Assembly (NCBI RefSeq): GCF_002364335.1 | Contig: NZ_DEXW01000075.1 | Coordinates: 1 to 62,719, forward strand | DNA: 62,719 bases | Origin: Winogradskyella sp. UBA3174 | GTDB lineage: Bacteria; Bacteroidota; Bacteroidia; Flavobacteriales; Flavobacteriaceae | Reading direction: 5' to 3' | Part shown: positions 1 through 8,551 of the stretch, piece after piece | Layout: the number at the start of each line of letters is the position of its first letter | Numbering within the stretch: position 1 is the first letter of the stretch | Program-made: the position numbers and the translations under genes | The notes under the pieces: generated by a model | The model's database searches: none | Seen by the model: the letters and a program-made list of their open reading frames with translations, nothing else | Told to the model about the DNA's origin: nothing

Positions 1-237
1 AATTAACTTTCCGTCTTTTAAAGACGTTGTCTTTGGTTTAATACCGTCAACATTAAAGGTAGGGATAGCCATTGTTGAGGTGTAAGCATCTCCGTTTTTT
101 TCAAAGAGAAAAACAAAGAGTATGTCTTTGTCATCTGGAGTTTTTGCATTCCCATGCCATACACCAGTAAGGTCTTGAGAGATTGCACTAGTAATTGCGA
201 GTAGTATTAAAAGTATGGTAATTGTTATTGTTTTCAT
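1..237 (-). CDS. Secreted protein, N-terminal part (cut by window edge)
   Basis: Reading the minus strand from the ATG at 235-237 gives an open frame to the window edge. It begins MKTITITILLILLAITSAIS, a clear signal peptide with a cleavage site near SAISQ. The mature part starts QDLTGVWHGNAKTPDDKD. This layout (short beta-rich segment opening with a TG-W-G motif after the signal) resembles the N-terminal domain of flavobacterial secreted alpha/beta hydrolases. No catalytic part is present in the window, so that family call is an inference. The protein is presumably periplasmic or outer-membrane associated. Only 79 codons are visible. Confidence 0.6.
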   Translation of the reverse strand, partial: MKTITITILLILLAITSAISQDLTGVWHGNAKTPDDKDILFVFLFEKNGDAYTSTMAIPTFNVDGIKPKTTSLKDGKLI

Positions 238-359
238 GTTCGTTAAATTTTGATTGATGATTTCTAAGCCAAATTTTATTTAGCTGTGTGGTATTGAAAA
301 AAATAGAGTTAATAATTAAGTAATCGAAGGTGTTTGCTGAGGGATTAGTTAAATTGGTA

Positions 360-811
360 TTAAAGTATGTTTCCAGCAGCTTTAGCCTCAGCCTCTTTTT
401 TACTTCCAATAATTGAACCCATTACCATTCCACTTATTAAACCAAGAGAAATACCTAACGAGCGTTCTAGATTAGATAAAATAGCAACGCCAAATAGTAA
501 ACCGAAAGATAATCCTAAACCACCATATAATTTCGTGTAATATCCTTTTGATGTTAGCGAAAAGGTATCTTTTAAGTACTTTTCTAATTCATTAAGTGCT
601 TTCTTAATGTGTTTTTTATTGTTCTCTGGATTTGACTTTAATTGTAAACGATTAAGTTCCGTTTCTATCCATTGAATTTCATCTTTTGAAAACGTTCTAT
701 CTTTGAGTTTGGTTAGTATATTAAGGAATTTTTGTAAATCTTGATTTCAGATTTATTTGATGATTTAATAGATAAACTTTCTAAAAATGAATAAGCTTCT
801 TGTAGTGTCAT
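360..811 (-). pseudogene. Frameshifted small two-helix membrane protein
   Basis: An ATG at 809-811 opens MTLQEAYSFLESLSIKSSNK and reaches a stop within about 32 codons. From about position 750 down to 362 a different minus frame is open and looks genuinely coding: QDLQKFLNILTKLKDR, a charged helical stretch, then two Gly/Leu-rich hydrophobic segments around GLGLSFGLLFGVAIL and GISLGLISGMVMGSIIG. The C-terminus is KKEAEAKAAGNIL. The two frames abut, which implies one indel near 745-755. I do not recognise the family. The pieces would make a protein of roughly 150 residues with an N-terminal cytoplasmic helical part and a membrane hairpin. It could be a real lesion or a sequencing error. Confidence 0.5.
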
Positions 812-890
812 AATAATTAGTGTTTTCTTGTTTAGTGGCTGAAAACATATTTTATTACATGTCATCTTTACTTTTTTAATAAAAAGTCAT

Positions 891-1547
891 CTAATCATTT
901 AAACGCTCCATGTCAGCAAGCAATTCTTCTAGTTTTTTGAATACTCTTCCGTAAACAATATTCAAATCCCATTGGTAAATTCTACCTCCAAAAATGGCTA
1001 ATAGAACAGAAATTATAAGCACAACAACAATTCCTAGTAATGGAATTCCATAGATGAGATAAACATCTGGAAAGCCTATTAGAATTTCATTTACAAGTCT
1101 TTTGCCTAAAAAAACACCTTCTGCATCTTTAAACCAAAAGCCTATTATGAAGGACATAAATATAATTGGGTATAAAAATGTTGATATTCTCTTATTAATA
1201 GATACCTGTTTTTTTATCCATAGGTTAAATGCTTTTAGATATTGATAACTAGTATCTCCTTTGTCTATTTTCTCTAAACCAGTTAATAACTTTTTGTTGA
1301 TCATAACAAGGATATTCAGCGCTATAAAAAATAGGATTCCCATCCAGGGTATTCCTACAATAAATGATACAATTAGAAAGATAATCGAGAAGGCAACAAT
1401 GGCTATCAAGTTTATTTTAAACATCCTTTTAAATTTATCAATAACATGAATCGACTTTTGATTATAAAGGTTATTAATTTTTGGCGCTAATAATGCATCA
1501 CTTTTAAGAAATCCTTCTTTCCAAATATTCTCAATTGATTTTTCCAT
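891..1547 (-). CDS. Membrane protein paired with ECF sigma factor (putative anti-sigma)
   Basis: The 218-residue protein has a soluble N-terminus of about 45 residues. Hydrophobic segments follow at about 45-90 (two helices), 122-142 and 165-190, and the C-terminus is charged and helical (FKKLEELLADMERLND). Its start overlaps the end of the sigma factor gene by 17 bp in the same direction, so the two are almost certainly co-translated. In Bacteroidota, ECF sigma genes are commonly followed by a membrane protein with this organisation that is presumed to restrain the sigma factor. There is no zinc-binding anti-sigma motif (HxxxCxxC), so an anti-sigma role is inferred from context only. Confidence 0.65.
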   Translation of the reverse strand: MEKSIENIWKEGFLKSDALLAPKINNLYNQKSIHVIDKFKRMFKINLIAIVAFSIIFLIVSFIVGIPWMGILFFIALNILVMINKKLLTGLEKIDKGDTSYQYLKAFNLWIKKQVSINKRISTFLYPIIFMSFIIGFWFKDAEGVFLGKRLVNEILIGFPDVYLIYGIPLLGIVVVLIISVLLAIFGGRIYQWDLNIVYGRVFKKLEELLADMERLND

Positions 1548-2022
1548 CTAATATTTTTTTTAGGCGTTCTTTTATTCTATTAATTCTTACACCAATATTA
1601 TTGGTATTGGTTCCCATAATGTCTGCAATTTCTTTATATGATTTCTCTTCTAAATAAAGAAGAATTACTCCTCTATCTACTTCCGATAATTGCCGAATAG
1701 CTCGGTATAGTTCATTTAAGTTTTCATCAGAAAAAGCATAACTATCTTCAGTTAATTCAACATGGATTGTATCTGAAGCAAACTGCTGCCTTTTTTTTTT
1801 ATTTTTCTTAAGTAAGGTTAAACAAACATTTAGTGAAATGCGATATACCCAAGTACTCCACTGCGATTCTTCCCGAAAATTATTTTTGCTTCTCCAAATC
1901 TGTAAACAGACTTCCTGATAATAATCCTCAAAATCTTCTTGCGAATTTGTATAAGCTCGGCATAGTTTTATGATTATGCCTGCATAAGGTAAAATAGATA
2001 TGTTATAAAAATCGCTGCTCAA
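1531..2022 (-). CDS. ECF-type RNA polymerase sigma factor
   Basis: The 163-residue sigma-70 family protein contains region 2 (YYQEVCLQIWRSKNNF, then STWVYRISLNVCLTLLKK) and region 4 (RGVILLYLEEKSYKEIADIM, then a recognition helix around NNIGVRINRIKERLKK). It lacks regions 1 and 3, as expected for group IV (extracytoplasmic function) factors. It would direct RNA polymerase to a small stress or envelope regulon and is probably controlled by the overlapping membrane protein downstream. About 240 bp of apparently non-coding DNA separates it from the AraC-type gene and should hold its promoter. Confidence 0.9.
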   Translation of the reverse strand: MSSDFYNISILPYAGIIIKLCRAYTNSQEDFEDYYQEVCLQIWRSKNNFREESQWSTWVYRISLNVCLTLLKKNKKKRQQFASDTIHVELTEDSYAFSDENLNELYRAIRQLSEVDRGVILLYLEEKSYKEIADIMGTNTNNIGVRINRIKERLKKILDGKIN

Positions 2023-2261
2023 TGAAGAGTTTTATAAGTTAGTGGCTAGTTTTAATAATTATTACACCCTCAGTAAAAATATTCCATTATATCAATATTT
2101 GATGCTGTAAAACAAGGTGTTATTGGCATTTTAAATATAAATAATAAGTATTGAATGTATAGGTTCTTTGAGTTTTACTTTAATATAAATTTTTTTTTCT
2201 GGTTTGGCTTTCTTAATTGTCATAGGCATTAACCATTAAAATTGTTTTCTCGCAAACTAAT

Positions 2262-3317
2262 TTAGACACTACCAGTATTCCTGTAAGACGAAGGCGTAGT
2301 ATTTTCAAATTTTTTAAAAGCACTATTAAATGAAGACAGACTACTAAAACCAATGTCAAATGCAATTGAAGAAATCGTAAAGTTAGTTGAATTCACATCC
2401 AGCAACAGCTTTTTAGCGTCTTGAATTCTATGATAGTTTATAAAATCGTTAAAATTTTGTTTGGCATATTGGTTGATGACCTCAGACGTCGTTTGCGTAG
2501 TTTTCCCTATTAATTTACTTACGCTAGAGAGCGAAAGATCAGTTTCAAGATATAATTTTTTATCGATAACTAATTTAGATATTTTATTAAAAAGTGCTGT
2601 TTTATCGTTCAATTTAAAGACGTCTCCGTCAATATCCGTGACTTTAAACTGAAACGCTTTATAGCTTAAAAAGTAAATCGCAATAGAATATACAATTGGT
2701 CCAGTAATATAAGGAACTGTATCGTCTATAATATTTAAAAAATAGGACACCCAAATTACTATAAAACCAATAATAACTGCGTTTAACCAAGCAATTATGG
2801 ATATTTGAGATTTTGTTTGTACGCTGTTCTTATTTTTTTTCTTTAGGTTATATACTATTCTACCTGAACTAAAAATATAGAATGCAAGGTGTAAATAAAT
2901 AAAAATTAGCACACTTCCAAAGAGAATAATAACTTGTTTATTATTTGTATCAAACCAGTTTTTGTTTATAAAAAAGCTCAGTATAAATATAAATACAAAG
3001 GGTACTAACTCTAAGTAATAACTCTTATGTAGCTTAAAATTAGGACGCGTCATTGCTAAAACATACCATCTTAATAAAGGCCCTATAACTAATAAAAAAG
3101 CCAAGCCAGCAAAAATAAACAGAGGTTCTAAATCACCACCAAAATTTAGCATCACCGATTTACCAATCCTAAAGGCCATAAAAACGAGAATTAACCCGAG
3201 TATATAATTGGCCACTACTTTTTTCTTTTTAAAAAAACATAAATAAAGCGCAAATACAATGCCGTGGAAAAGTCCGGTACTACTGACAATAATGAGAAGT
3301 ATATCTAAAAAACTCAA
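2262..3317 (-). CDS. Membrane-anchored AraC-family transcriptional regulator
   Basis: The 351-residue protein has about seven hydrophobic segments in residues 5-220 and a cytoplasmic C-terminal AraC/XylS double helix-turn-helix (about 245-348). The second HTH shows the typical ISSIAFDIGFSSLSSFNSAF pattern followed by FKKFENTTPSSYR. This 7-TM plus AraC arrangement is frequent in flavobacteria and suggests sensing at or through the membrane. The DJ-1/PfpI-like gene lies 23 bp upstream on the same strand, so the two are probably one transcription unit. The signal sensed cannot be told from the sequence. Confidence 0.85.
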   Translation of the reverse strand: MSFLDILLIIVSSTGLFHGIVFALYLCFFKKKKVVANYILGLILVFMAFRIGKSVMLNFGGDLEPLFIFAGLAFLLVIGPLLRWYVLAMTRPNFKLHKSYYLELVPFVFIFILSFFINKNWFDTNNKQVIILFGSVLIFIYLHLAFYIFSSGRIVYNLKKKNKNSVQTKSQISIIAWLNAVIIGFIVIWVSYFLNIIDDTVPYITGPIVYSIAIYFLSYKAFQFKVTDIDGDVFKLNDKTALFNKISKLVIDKKLYLETDLSLSSVSKLIGKTTQTTSEVINQYAKQNFNDFINYHRIQDAKKLLLDVNSTNFTISSIAFDIGFSSLSSFNSAFKKFENTTPSSYRNTGSV

Positions 3318-3340
3318 TGGACTATTTTTCTCAAATTTAG

Positions 3341-4462
3341 TTATAATTTTTTAGTATTGGATTCACAGGTTTTTGCAAAAGAAACCAAACGCACTAAACT
3401 AAAAAAGCGTCCTATATCTCCTTGCATTGCAGCTATTATACTATGTGACGCGATGAATTCTCTAGCCATTGGTTGGTGCTCTTGAGATGCCATTGTTGCA
3501 ATTAATGTTTTAGCTTTATCTGACCCTTCATTTTCATAAACTTTCAAAACGTTTACAGCATTTTCTTCTGCTGTAATTTGTCTGTACTTTGGTGTATACC
3601 CTAATTGCGTAATCATGGTTTCTGCTAATAACCATGTAGACCAAGGGTTTTGTCCGGTGACCAAGTTATTCTCATGGCTAATTTTCTCTAAATACATGGC
3701 TCCTTCATTAAATTTAGCGCCTTTAGAAGCCAATTTATCTTGTAAAAGAAAAGGAAATATTGATTTTGCATCAGGGATTAAAAGCAATTCTTCTTTATTT
3801 GTAAATCCGCTTACTTTTTTGTTTTCAATTAGTGGGCGTCCATTATCTAAAGTTACATTTACCAATGCCGCTGGTCCATGGCAAACGGCTCCGATAACTT
3901 TACCTTCTTGGTAATAGTTACGCACTATAGATTGGATGGCTTTATTGTCAGGGAAATCGAACATAGCACCTTTACCTCCAACAAAAAATACAGCTTCATA
4001 ATTTTCTGCAACCACATGATTCATAACCATCGTATGGCTTGTCTTATACTGTGCAATAGAATCATTTATAAATGCGTAATCAAATTCTCCCATGTCATCA
4101 TCATCAATAACAACTGGTGGTTTACCTCCTAATGGACTTGCAATATCGACTTCAAAACCATTAGCTTTAAAAACATAATAAGCTCGTGATAACTCTGTTA
4201 ATTCATAACCTGTGCTTTTATTACTTGTTCCCATAATATTAGTACTTGTAACTATGGCTAGTATTTTGCCGCGATTTGGTATAACATCCTCAGATAAATA
4301 CGGAATATTATCAATTGAACTTGTTTCTAATGTTTTATACTTTTCTTTCATTTCATCTAAGGGAAGTAAATTTACAAACCATAGTCCAAAAGAAATAAGC
4401 ACTACAAATAAACTCACTACTGAGATTAATGACCATTTAAGTTTAGGGTATTTTTTAAGCAT
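3341..4462 (-). CDS. Membrane-anchored DJ-1/PfpI-type glutamine amidotransferase-like protein
   Basis: The protein has 373 residues. Residues 10-33 form one hydrophobic anchor (LISVVSLFVVLISFGLWFV), so the body is likely periplasmic. The central domain carries the DJ-1/PfpI signature: nucleophile-elbow Cys in VIGAVCHGPAALVNV, with FFVGGKGAMFDF before it. Members of this superfamily act as glyoxalases/deglycases, chaperones or proteases; which applies here is unknown. An extra C-terminal helical region of about 90 residues follows the core (QITAEENAVNVLKV onward), making it longer than typical family members. It probably shares a transcript with the AraC-type regulator downstream. Confidence 0.8.
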   Translation of the reverse strand: MLKKYPKLKWSLISVVSLFVVLISFGLWFVNLLPLDEMKEKYKTLETSSIDNIPYLSEDVIPNRGKILAIVTSTNIMGTSNKSTGYELTELSRAYYVFKANGFEVDIASPLGGKPPVVIDDDDMGEFDYAFINDSIAQYKTSHTMVMNHVVAENYEAVFFVGGKGAMFDFPDNKAIQSIVRNYYQEGKVIGAVCHGPAALVNVTLDNGRPLIENKKVSGFTNKEELLLIPDAKSIFPFLLQDKLASKGAKFNEGAMYLEKISHENNLVTGQNPWSTWLLAETMITQLGYTPKYRQITAEENAVNVLKVYENEGSDKAKTLIATMASQEHQPMAREFIASHSIIAAMQGDIGRFFSLVRLVSFAKTCESNTKKL

Positions 4463-4663
4463 AACATTTTAACTTTTAATATTTATAAAGCGAATTACAG
4501 CATAAAAGCCCATAATATCTGAAGAAATGATAATTCCGTCAGAGTAAAAATTATTCTGTGATTGAATACTTTGATAATTATTTAGAGTAAAATCGAATAC
4601 AAGCGTTCTGTCGCATCTGTGTCCACTAGTTTATTGGAATTATATCTTTAAGTAAAAAAAATC

Positions 4664-5224
4664 ATGTTCAAGGGTCATATATTTCCAAAGTCAATTATTA
4701 TTCAAGCAGTATATTTTAAGTTTAGATTTGGACTATGTTATCGAGAGATAGAACAATTGATGTCTATTCTTGGTATTAATATTGGCCATGCTACTATACA
4801 ACGTTCGGTTTTTAAGTTTACTCTATTGTTAGAAAAGGAGTTTAGGCAACGTAAGAAATGCGTTGGTAAACGATGGAGAATGAATGAGACTTACATAAAA
4901 GTAAAAGGACGGTGGAGATATTTATATAGAGCGGTAGATAAATATTGAAATATTGTCGACTTTTTATTCACCAAAAGAAGAAAATGAATGAGTGCTCAAT
5001 CCTTTTTGATTAAAGCTGTTGAGAATAATGGCACGCCTGAGCTTATTAGTATAGACAAGAGTGGCTCTAATAAACATGTTATTAGAGTTTATAATAAGCG
5101 TTCTCTTTCAAAGATAGAGACCAGGTAATGCAAGTATTTAAATAATATAGTAAGTATCATCGATTTGTGAAAAAACGAATAACTAGAGGCTTATAATTAA
5201 GAATTAATAGGACTATTAGATAAA
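4664..5224 (+). pseudogene. Decayed IS6-family transposase
   Basis: The first 94 codons (4664-4948) match the start of IS6/IS240-type transposases: a FKGHIFPKSIIIQAVYFKFR opening, the YREIEQLM element, and WRMNETYIKVKGRWRYLYRA, which contains the first catalytic Asp position (here Glu in MNET instead of the usual MDET). Past the stop at about 4947 the same frame continues recognisably (VDFLFTKRRK, stop, then ENNGTPELISIDKSGSNKHV with the second catalytic DKSG). It ends after further stops and a frame change around KYLNNIVSIIDL. At least three stops plus one frameshift and the D-to-E change make it inactive. Terminal inverted repeats could not be defined. Confidence 0.85.
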
Positions 5225-5743
5225 AGATTCTGTGATTTATATTTTATAAGTTCATATCGTTATAGAAAATGCTTGAATAAATTTAAGCGATGCTCAAACC
5301 TCCGTATTACGATTCTCTAGGAATATTAAAGCAGCCAAAAACTCTGTATTACTCAACATAATTCCATATCGATATACTACATTTAGGTACAAGTGGTACC
5401 ATATTATTTTATGATAATTGAATGAAATTGTTGCAATTCTGCAACCAATAGGTTCGATATTTTTTCTGTACGCTCCACGAAGATAAGAGTAATCAGAAAT
5501 AGTTACTCTCTTTTTATGTGTTGTGTTATTAAGTTTTAGAATCCTTTCGTCATCCAAGACGTTGAGTGTATTTATTAGGGTCAGAAGACAATGGTCTTAC
5601 CAAAGAGGCTAATGATAAAAGTCATTTTTTAGTAAAATTTAAGTCGCAATTAATCCTTAATGTTGCTATTGCAGGTAGTATTGTGATGTATGATAGAGGA
5701 AAAAACAAACCAAGGTCGTAACTTTGTACCCTAAATATATAGT
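5225..5743. other. Degraded region between IS6 remnant and era
   Basis: About 500 bp without a convincing gene. A minus-strand open frame at 5294-5557 (87 codons) has odd composition and no recognisable motif, so I do not call it. On the plus strand, 5566-5721 is open for 51 codons from a GTG. It reads GSEDNGLTKEANDKSHFLVK and later VAIAGSIVMYDRGKNKPRS, and looks like the C-terminal scrap of an older gene. Its stop codon overlaps the -7 box of era. Insertion and decay of the IS6 copy probably truncated whatever stood here. Confidence 0.35.
5719..5726 (+). promoter_or_regulatory. Flavobacterial -7 box of era
   Basis: TAACTTTG matches the Bacteroidota -7 consensus TAnnTTTG and lies 18 bp before the era ATG, giving a very short leader. 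No good TTG-type -33 element is present at the expected 17-23 bp spacing. Confidence 0.5.
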
Positions 5744-6625
5744 ATGCATAAGGCAGGTTTTGTAAATATTATTGGTAATCCTAACGTTGGTAAATCAACA
5801 TTAATGAATGCGTTTATAGGTGAAAAATTATCTATAATAACCTCTAAAGCGCAAACAACTAGACATCGTATTTTAGGAATTGTAAATGGTGAAGACTTTC
5901 AGGTAATCCTCAGTGATACTCCTGGTATTATAAAACCAGCATACGAGTTACAAGCTTCTATGATGGATTTTGTTAAGTCTGCTTTTGATGATGCAGATAT
6001 CCTAATCTATATGGTAGAAATCGGTGAGAAAGAACTAAAAGATGAAGCTTTTTTTAATAAGATAACCAATTCGAAAATTCCTGTTTTGTTATTGTTGAAT
6101 AAGATTGATAAATCTAACCAAGAACAATTAGAGGAGCAATCAGAATTATGGCAAAGTAAAGTGCCTAATGCTGAGTTTTTTCCTATTTCGGCAACTGAAG
6201 GGTTTAATATTCAAAATGTATTTAGTAGAATTATAGAGTTATTACCAGAATCGCCAGCTTTTTATCCTAAAGATCAGCTAACAGATAAGCCAGAACGCTT
6301 TTTTGTAAACGAAGCTATTAGAGAAAAAATCTTAATACACTACAAAAAGGAAATTCCTTATGCTGTAGAAGTAGATACCGAAGAGTTTTTTGAAGAAGAG
6401 ACTATTATTAGAATGCGATCTGTAATTATGGTTGAGCGAGAAACTCAAAAAGGAATTATTATTGGACACAAAGGTTCTGCATTAAAGCGTGTTGGTATTG
6501 AAGCTAGAAAAGATTTAGAGAAATTTTTTGGTAAACAAGTTCACTTAGAATTGTATGTAAAAGTGAATAAAAATTGGAGAAGCAATCAAAAGCAATTGAG
6601 ACGCTTTGGTTATAATCAGCGGTAA
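5744..6625 (+). CDS. era: GTPase Era, ribosome assembly
   Basis: The protein has 293 residues, the usual Era length. The N-terminal GTPase domain has G1 GNPNVGKS (11-18), the switch/G2 region around SKAQTTRHR, G3 DTPG and G4 NKID. The C-terminal KH domain (about 200-290) contains the KGIIIGHKGSALKRVG loop that binds the 3' end of 16S rRNA. Era acts in 30S subunit maturation at the inner face of the membrane. The start ATG follows a TAACTTTG box by 18 bp. The 3' end overlaps a broken convergent gene. der, another ribosome-assembly GTPase, lies just downstream. Confidence 0.97.
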   Translation: MHKAGFVNIIGNPNVGKSTLMNAFIGEKLSIITSKAQTTRHRILGIVNGEDFQVILSDTPGIIKPAYELQASMMDFVKSAFDDADILIYMVEIGEKELKDEAFFNKITNSKIPVLLLLNKIDKSNQEQLEEQSELWQSKVPNAEFFPISATEGFNIQNVFSRIIELLPESPAFYPKDQLTDKPERFFVNEAIREKILIHYKKEIPYAVEVDTEEFFEEETIIRMRSVIMVERETQKGIIIGHKGSALKRVGIEARKDLEKFFGKQVHLELYVKVNKNWRSNQKQLRRFGYNQR

Positions 6626-6820
6626 GCTCTAAGTGTATCTTTCATTAAATTATATAGCTTATACATATCTGGCTTCCCTTTAGTTTCACCCATTGTAGAG
6701 ACAATAAAATCAGACTGTGTAGTTTTAGTTTTTTCAAAACCTTTTAATAGTTTTTCATAAGCGGGTTTCTACGTCAAATTTAAAACGTGGTCTTAAAACT
6801 ATTTCTTTAGAAAGTGACAT
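6616..6820 (-). pseudogene. Broken short gene convergent with era
   Basis: From the ATG at 6818-6820 the minus strand reads MSLSKEIVLRPRFKFDVET and then hits a stop. One frame over, the sequence continues as AYEKLLKGFEKTKTTQSDFI and ends KPDMYKLYNLMKDTLRAYR, with its stop inside the era 3' end. The N-terminal MSLSKEIVLRPRFK pattern followed by an FEKTK-SDFIV segment resembles a small conserved flavobacterial protein family of unknown function. The C-terminal two thirds of that family are missing here. One frameshift (about 6770) plus truncation is the simplest reading. Confidence 0.5.
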
Positions 6821-6871
6821 AAATATATTTTAACTCAATTCAATTTACATATTTTCTTTAAGATTTAATAC

Positions 6872-6879
6872 TACCTTTG
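6872..6879 (+). promoter_or_regulatory. Flavobacterial -7 box of der
   Basis: TACCTTTG fits TAnnTTTG and lies 16 bp before the der start codon. The spacing to the ATG is nearly the same as at era. Confidence 0.55.
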
Positions 6880-6895
6880 CAGCAATATTTAGAAT

Positions 6896-8200
6896 ATGGG
6901 AAATATAGTAGCAATTGTCGGAAGACCTAATGTAGGGAAATCGACCTTTTTTAATCGTTTAATTAAAAGACGAGAGGCAATCGTTGATGCTGTTAGTGGT
7001 GTAACAAGAGATCGTCATTACGGTAAATCTGATTGGAATGGGAAAGAGTTTTCCTTAATTGATACAGGAGGCTATGTTGTTGGTAGTGATGATATTTTTG
7101 AAGCAGAAATAGATAAACAAGTAGAGCTTGCTATTGATGAAGCAGATGCTATCATTTTTATGGTAGATGTAGAGTCTGGTATTACAGGGATGGATCAAGA
7201 CGTTGCAAACTTACTTCGTAAAGTTGCAAAACCAGTTTTTCTTGTTGTAAATAAAGTAGATAATGGTAAACGAGCTGAGGATGCTGTTGAGTTTTACTCA
7301 CTTGGTTTAGGTGATTATTTTACTATTGCAAGTATTAACGGAAGCGGAACAGGTGATTTATTAGATGCTGTTGTAGAAGCATTACCAGAAACAGAAGAAG
7401 TTGAAGAAGAAGAATTACCTCGTTTTGCTGTTGTCGGAAGACCAAATGCAGGTAAATCATCATTTATAAATACCTTAATAGGCGAGGACAGATATATTGT
7501 AACTGATATTGCAGGAACAACAAGAGATTCTATTGATACAAAGTATAATCGTTTTGGTTTTGAATTTAATTTAGTCGATACTGCAGGTATTCGTAGAAAA
7601 GCCAAAGTAAAAGAAGATTTAGAATTCTATTCGGTAATGCGAAGTGTTAGAGCTATAGAACACAGTGATGTGTGTTTATTGGTTGTAGATGCTACACGAG
7701 GTTTTGATGCACAAGTTCAAAATATTTTTTGGTTAGCAGAACGCAATAGAAAAGGTATTGTTATCTTAGTTAATAAATGGGACTTAGTAGAAAAAGAGAC
7801 TAAAACAGCTAAAGAGTTTGAGAAGCATATTAGAGAGGAAATAGCTCCATTTACTGATGTGCCAATAGTATTTATTTCGGTATTGAATAAGCAACGTATT
7901 TTTAAAGCGATTGAAACTGCTGTTGAGGTTTATAAAAACAGAACTAAACGTATAAAAACAAGTGTGCTTAATGATACGTTTTTACCTATAGTAGAGCGTC
8001 GACCTCCACCAGCTAACAAAGGTAAGTTTGTGAAAATAAAATACATTATGCAGTTGCCAACACCACAACCACAATTTGCATTTTTCTGTAATTTACCACA
8101 ATACGTAAAAGAACCTTATAAACGTTTTTTAGAAAATCAATTAAGAGAGCATTTTGATTTTAATGGTGTTCCAGTAAGTGTTTATATGCGTAAAAAATAG
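6896..8200 (+). CDS. der: Ribosome biogenesis GTPase Der (EngA)
   Basis: The 434-residue protein has two tandem GTPase domains. The first has GRPNVGKS at about 9-16, DTGG and NKVD. The second has GRPNAGKS at about 181-188, DTAG and NKWD. A C-terminal KH-like domain (about 350-434) includes the PPANKGKFVKIKYIMQL stretch. Der is required for 50S subunit maturation, and the double-G-domain layout is unique to this family. An acidic linker (ETEEVEEEE) separates the G domains. It is followed directly by a strong hairpin, so the transcript probably ends there. Confidence 0.97.
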   Translation: MGNIVAIVGRPNVGKSTFFNRLIKRREAIVDAVSGVTRDRHYGKSDWNGKEFSLIDTGGYVVGSDDIFEAEIDKQVELAIDEADAIIFMVDVESGITGMDQDVANLLRKVAKPVFLVVNKVDNGKRAEDAVEFYSLGLGDYFTIASINGSGTGDLLDAVVEALPETEEVEEEELPRFAVVGRPNAGKSSFINTLIGEDRYIVTDIAGTTRDSIDTKYNRFGFEFNLVDTAGIRRKAKVKEDLEFYSVMRSVRAIEHSDVCLLVVDATRGFDAQVQNIFWLAERNRKGIVILVNKWDLVEKETKTAKEFEKHIREEIAPFTDVPIVFISVLNKQRIFKAIETAVEVYKNRTKRIKTSVLNDTFLPIVERRPPPANKGKFVKIKYIMQLPTPQPQFAFFCNLPQYVKEPYKRFLENQLREHFDFNGVPVSVYMRKK

Positions 8201-8204
8201 TATT

Positions 8205-8267
8205 TTTTACTATACTAAGACGATAATAACTCTTCATTTTTATGTCTTAGTATAGTAAAATAATTTT
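8205..8267. terminator. 17-bp perfect inverted repeat, der terminator
   Basis: TTTTACTATACTAAGAC (8205-8221) pairs perfectly with GTCTTAGTATAGTAAAA (8244-8260) around a 22-nt loop and is followed by a T-rich run (8264-8270). It starts 5 bp after the der stop. The stem is AT-rich but long, so it can serve as a rho-independent terminator. Confidence 0.65.
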
Positions 8268-8273
8268 TTTCAA

Positions 8274-8311
8274 TTTTCTGTAACCGATAAATATTTTATC
8301 GTTACAGAAAA
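8274..8311. repeat. Second hairpin downstream of der
   Basis: TTTTCTGTAACCGATAA (8274-8290) pairs with TTATCGTTACAGAAAA (8296-8311) except for one bulged C, with a loop of only 5 nt. The A-rich 3' side and T-rich 5' side would let it work in either direction. The rest of the gap up to 8551 shows no gene; it is AT-rich and must contain the promoter of the next gene. Confidence 0.5.
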
Positions 8312-8551
8312 ATAACATATTCATCTCAGTCATAATAATTCTATTTAGGATGTTACATTTACCTTGTAAAGTTTATCTGAGTCAAATATTATTGCTAAAT
8401 ATTTAATAAAAATAAACCTTGTGAGTCATTTCAAACTTAAACGTTAAATAATCATAAGTTATTCAACTCTGGAATAATTATTGGCTGAATATGACTAACT
8501 TATATCACTAAAAATCTACCTATAAATGGATGTAAAATTTTAGTTAGGTCT

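Noticed and set aside
188..409. Minus-strand open frame of 73 codons
   Set aside because: It overlaps the signal-peptide gene ending at 237 in another frame, and its composition (Asn/Thr-rich, no motif) is that of chance AT-rich DNA.
3611..4132. Plus-strand open frames opposite the DJ-1/PfpI-like gene
   Set aside because: They are antisense to a gene with a clear catalytic motif and have no motifs or start signals of their own.
4600..5460. Terminal inverted repeats of the IS6 remnant (GTTCTGTCGCATCTG near 4604 and TTGCAATTCTGCAACC near 5434)
   Set aside because: The two sequences do not align convincingly with each other, and no target duplication could be seen, so element ends were not called.
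5294..5557. Minus-strand open frame of 87 codons next to the IS6 remnant
   Set aside because: No start context, no recognisable family, and it lies in degraded DNA. It could be real, but nothing in the sequence supports it.
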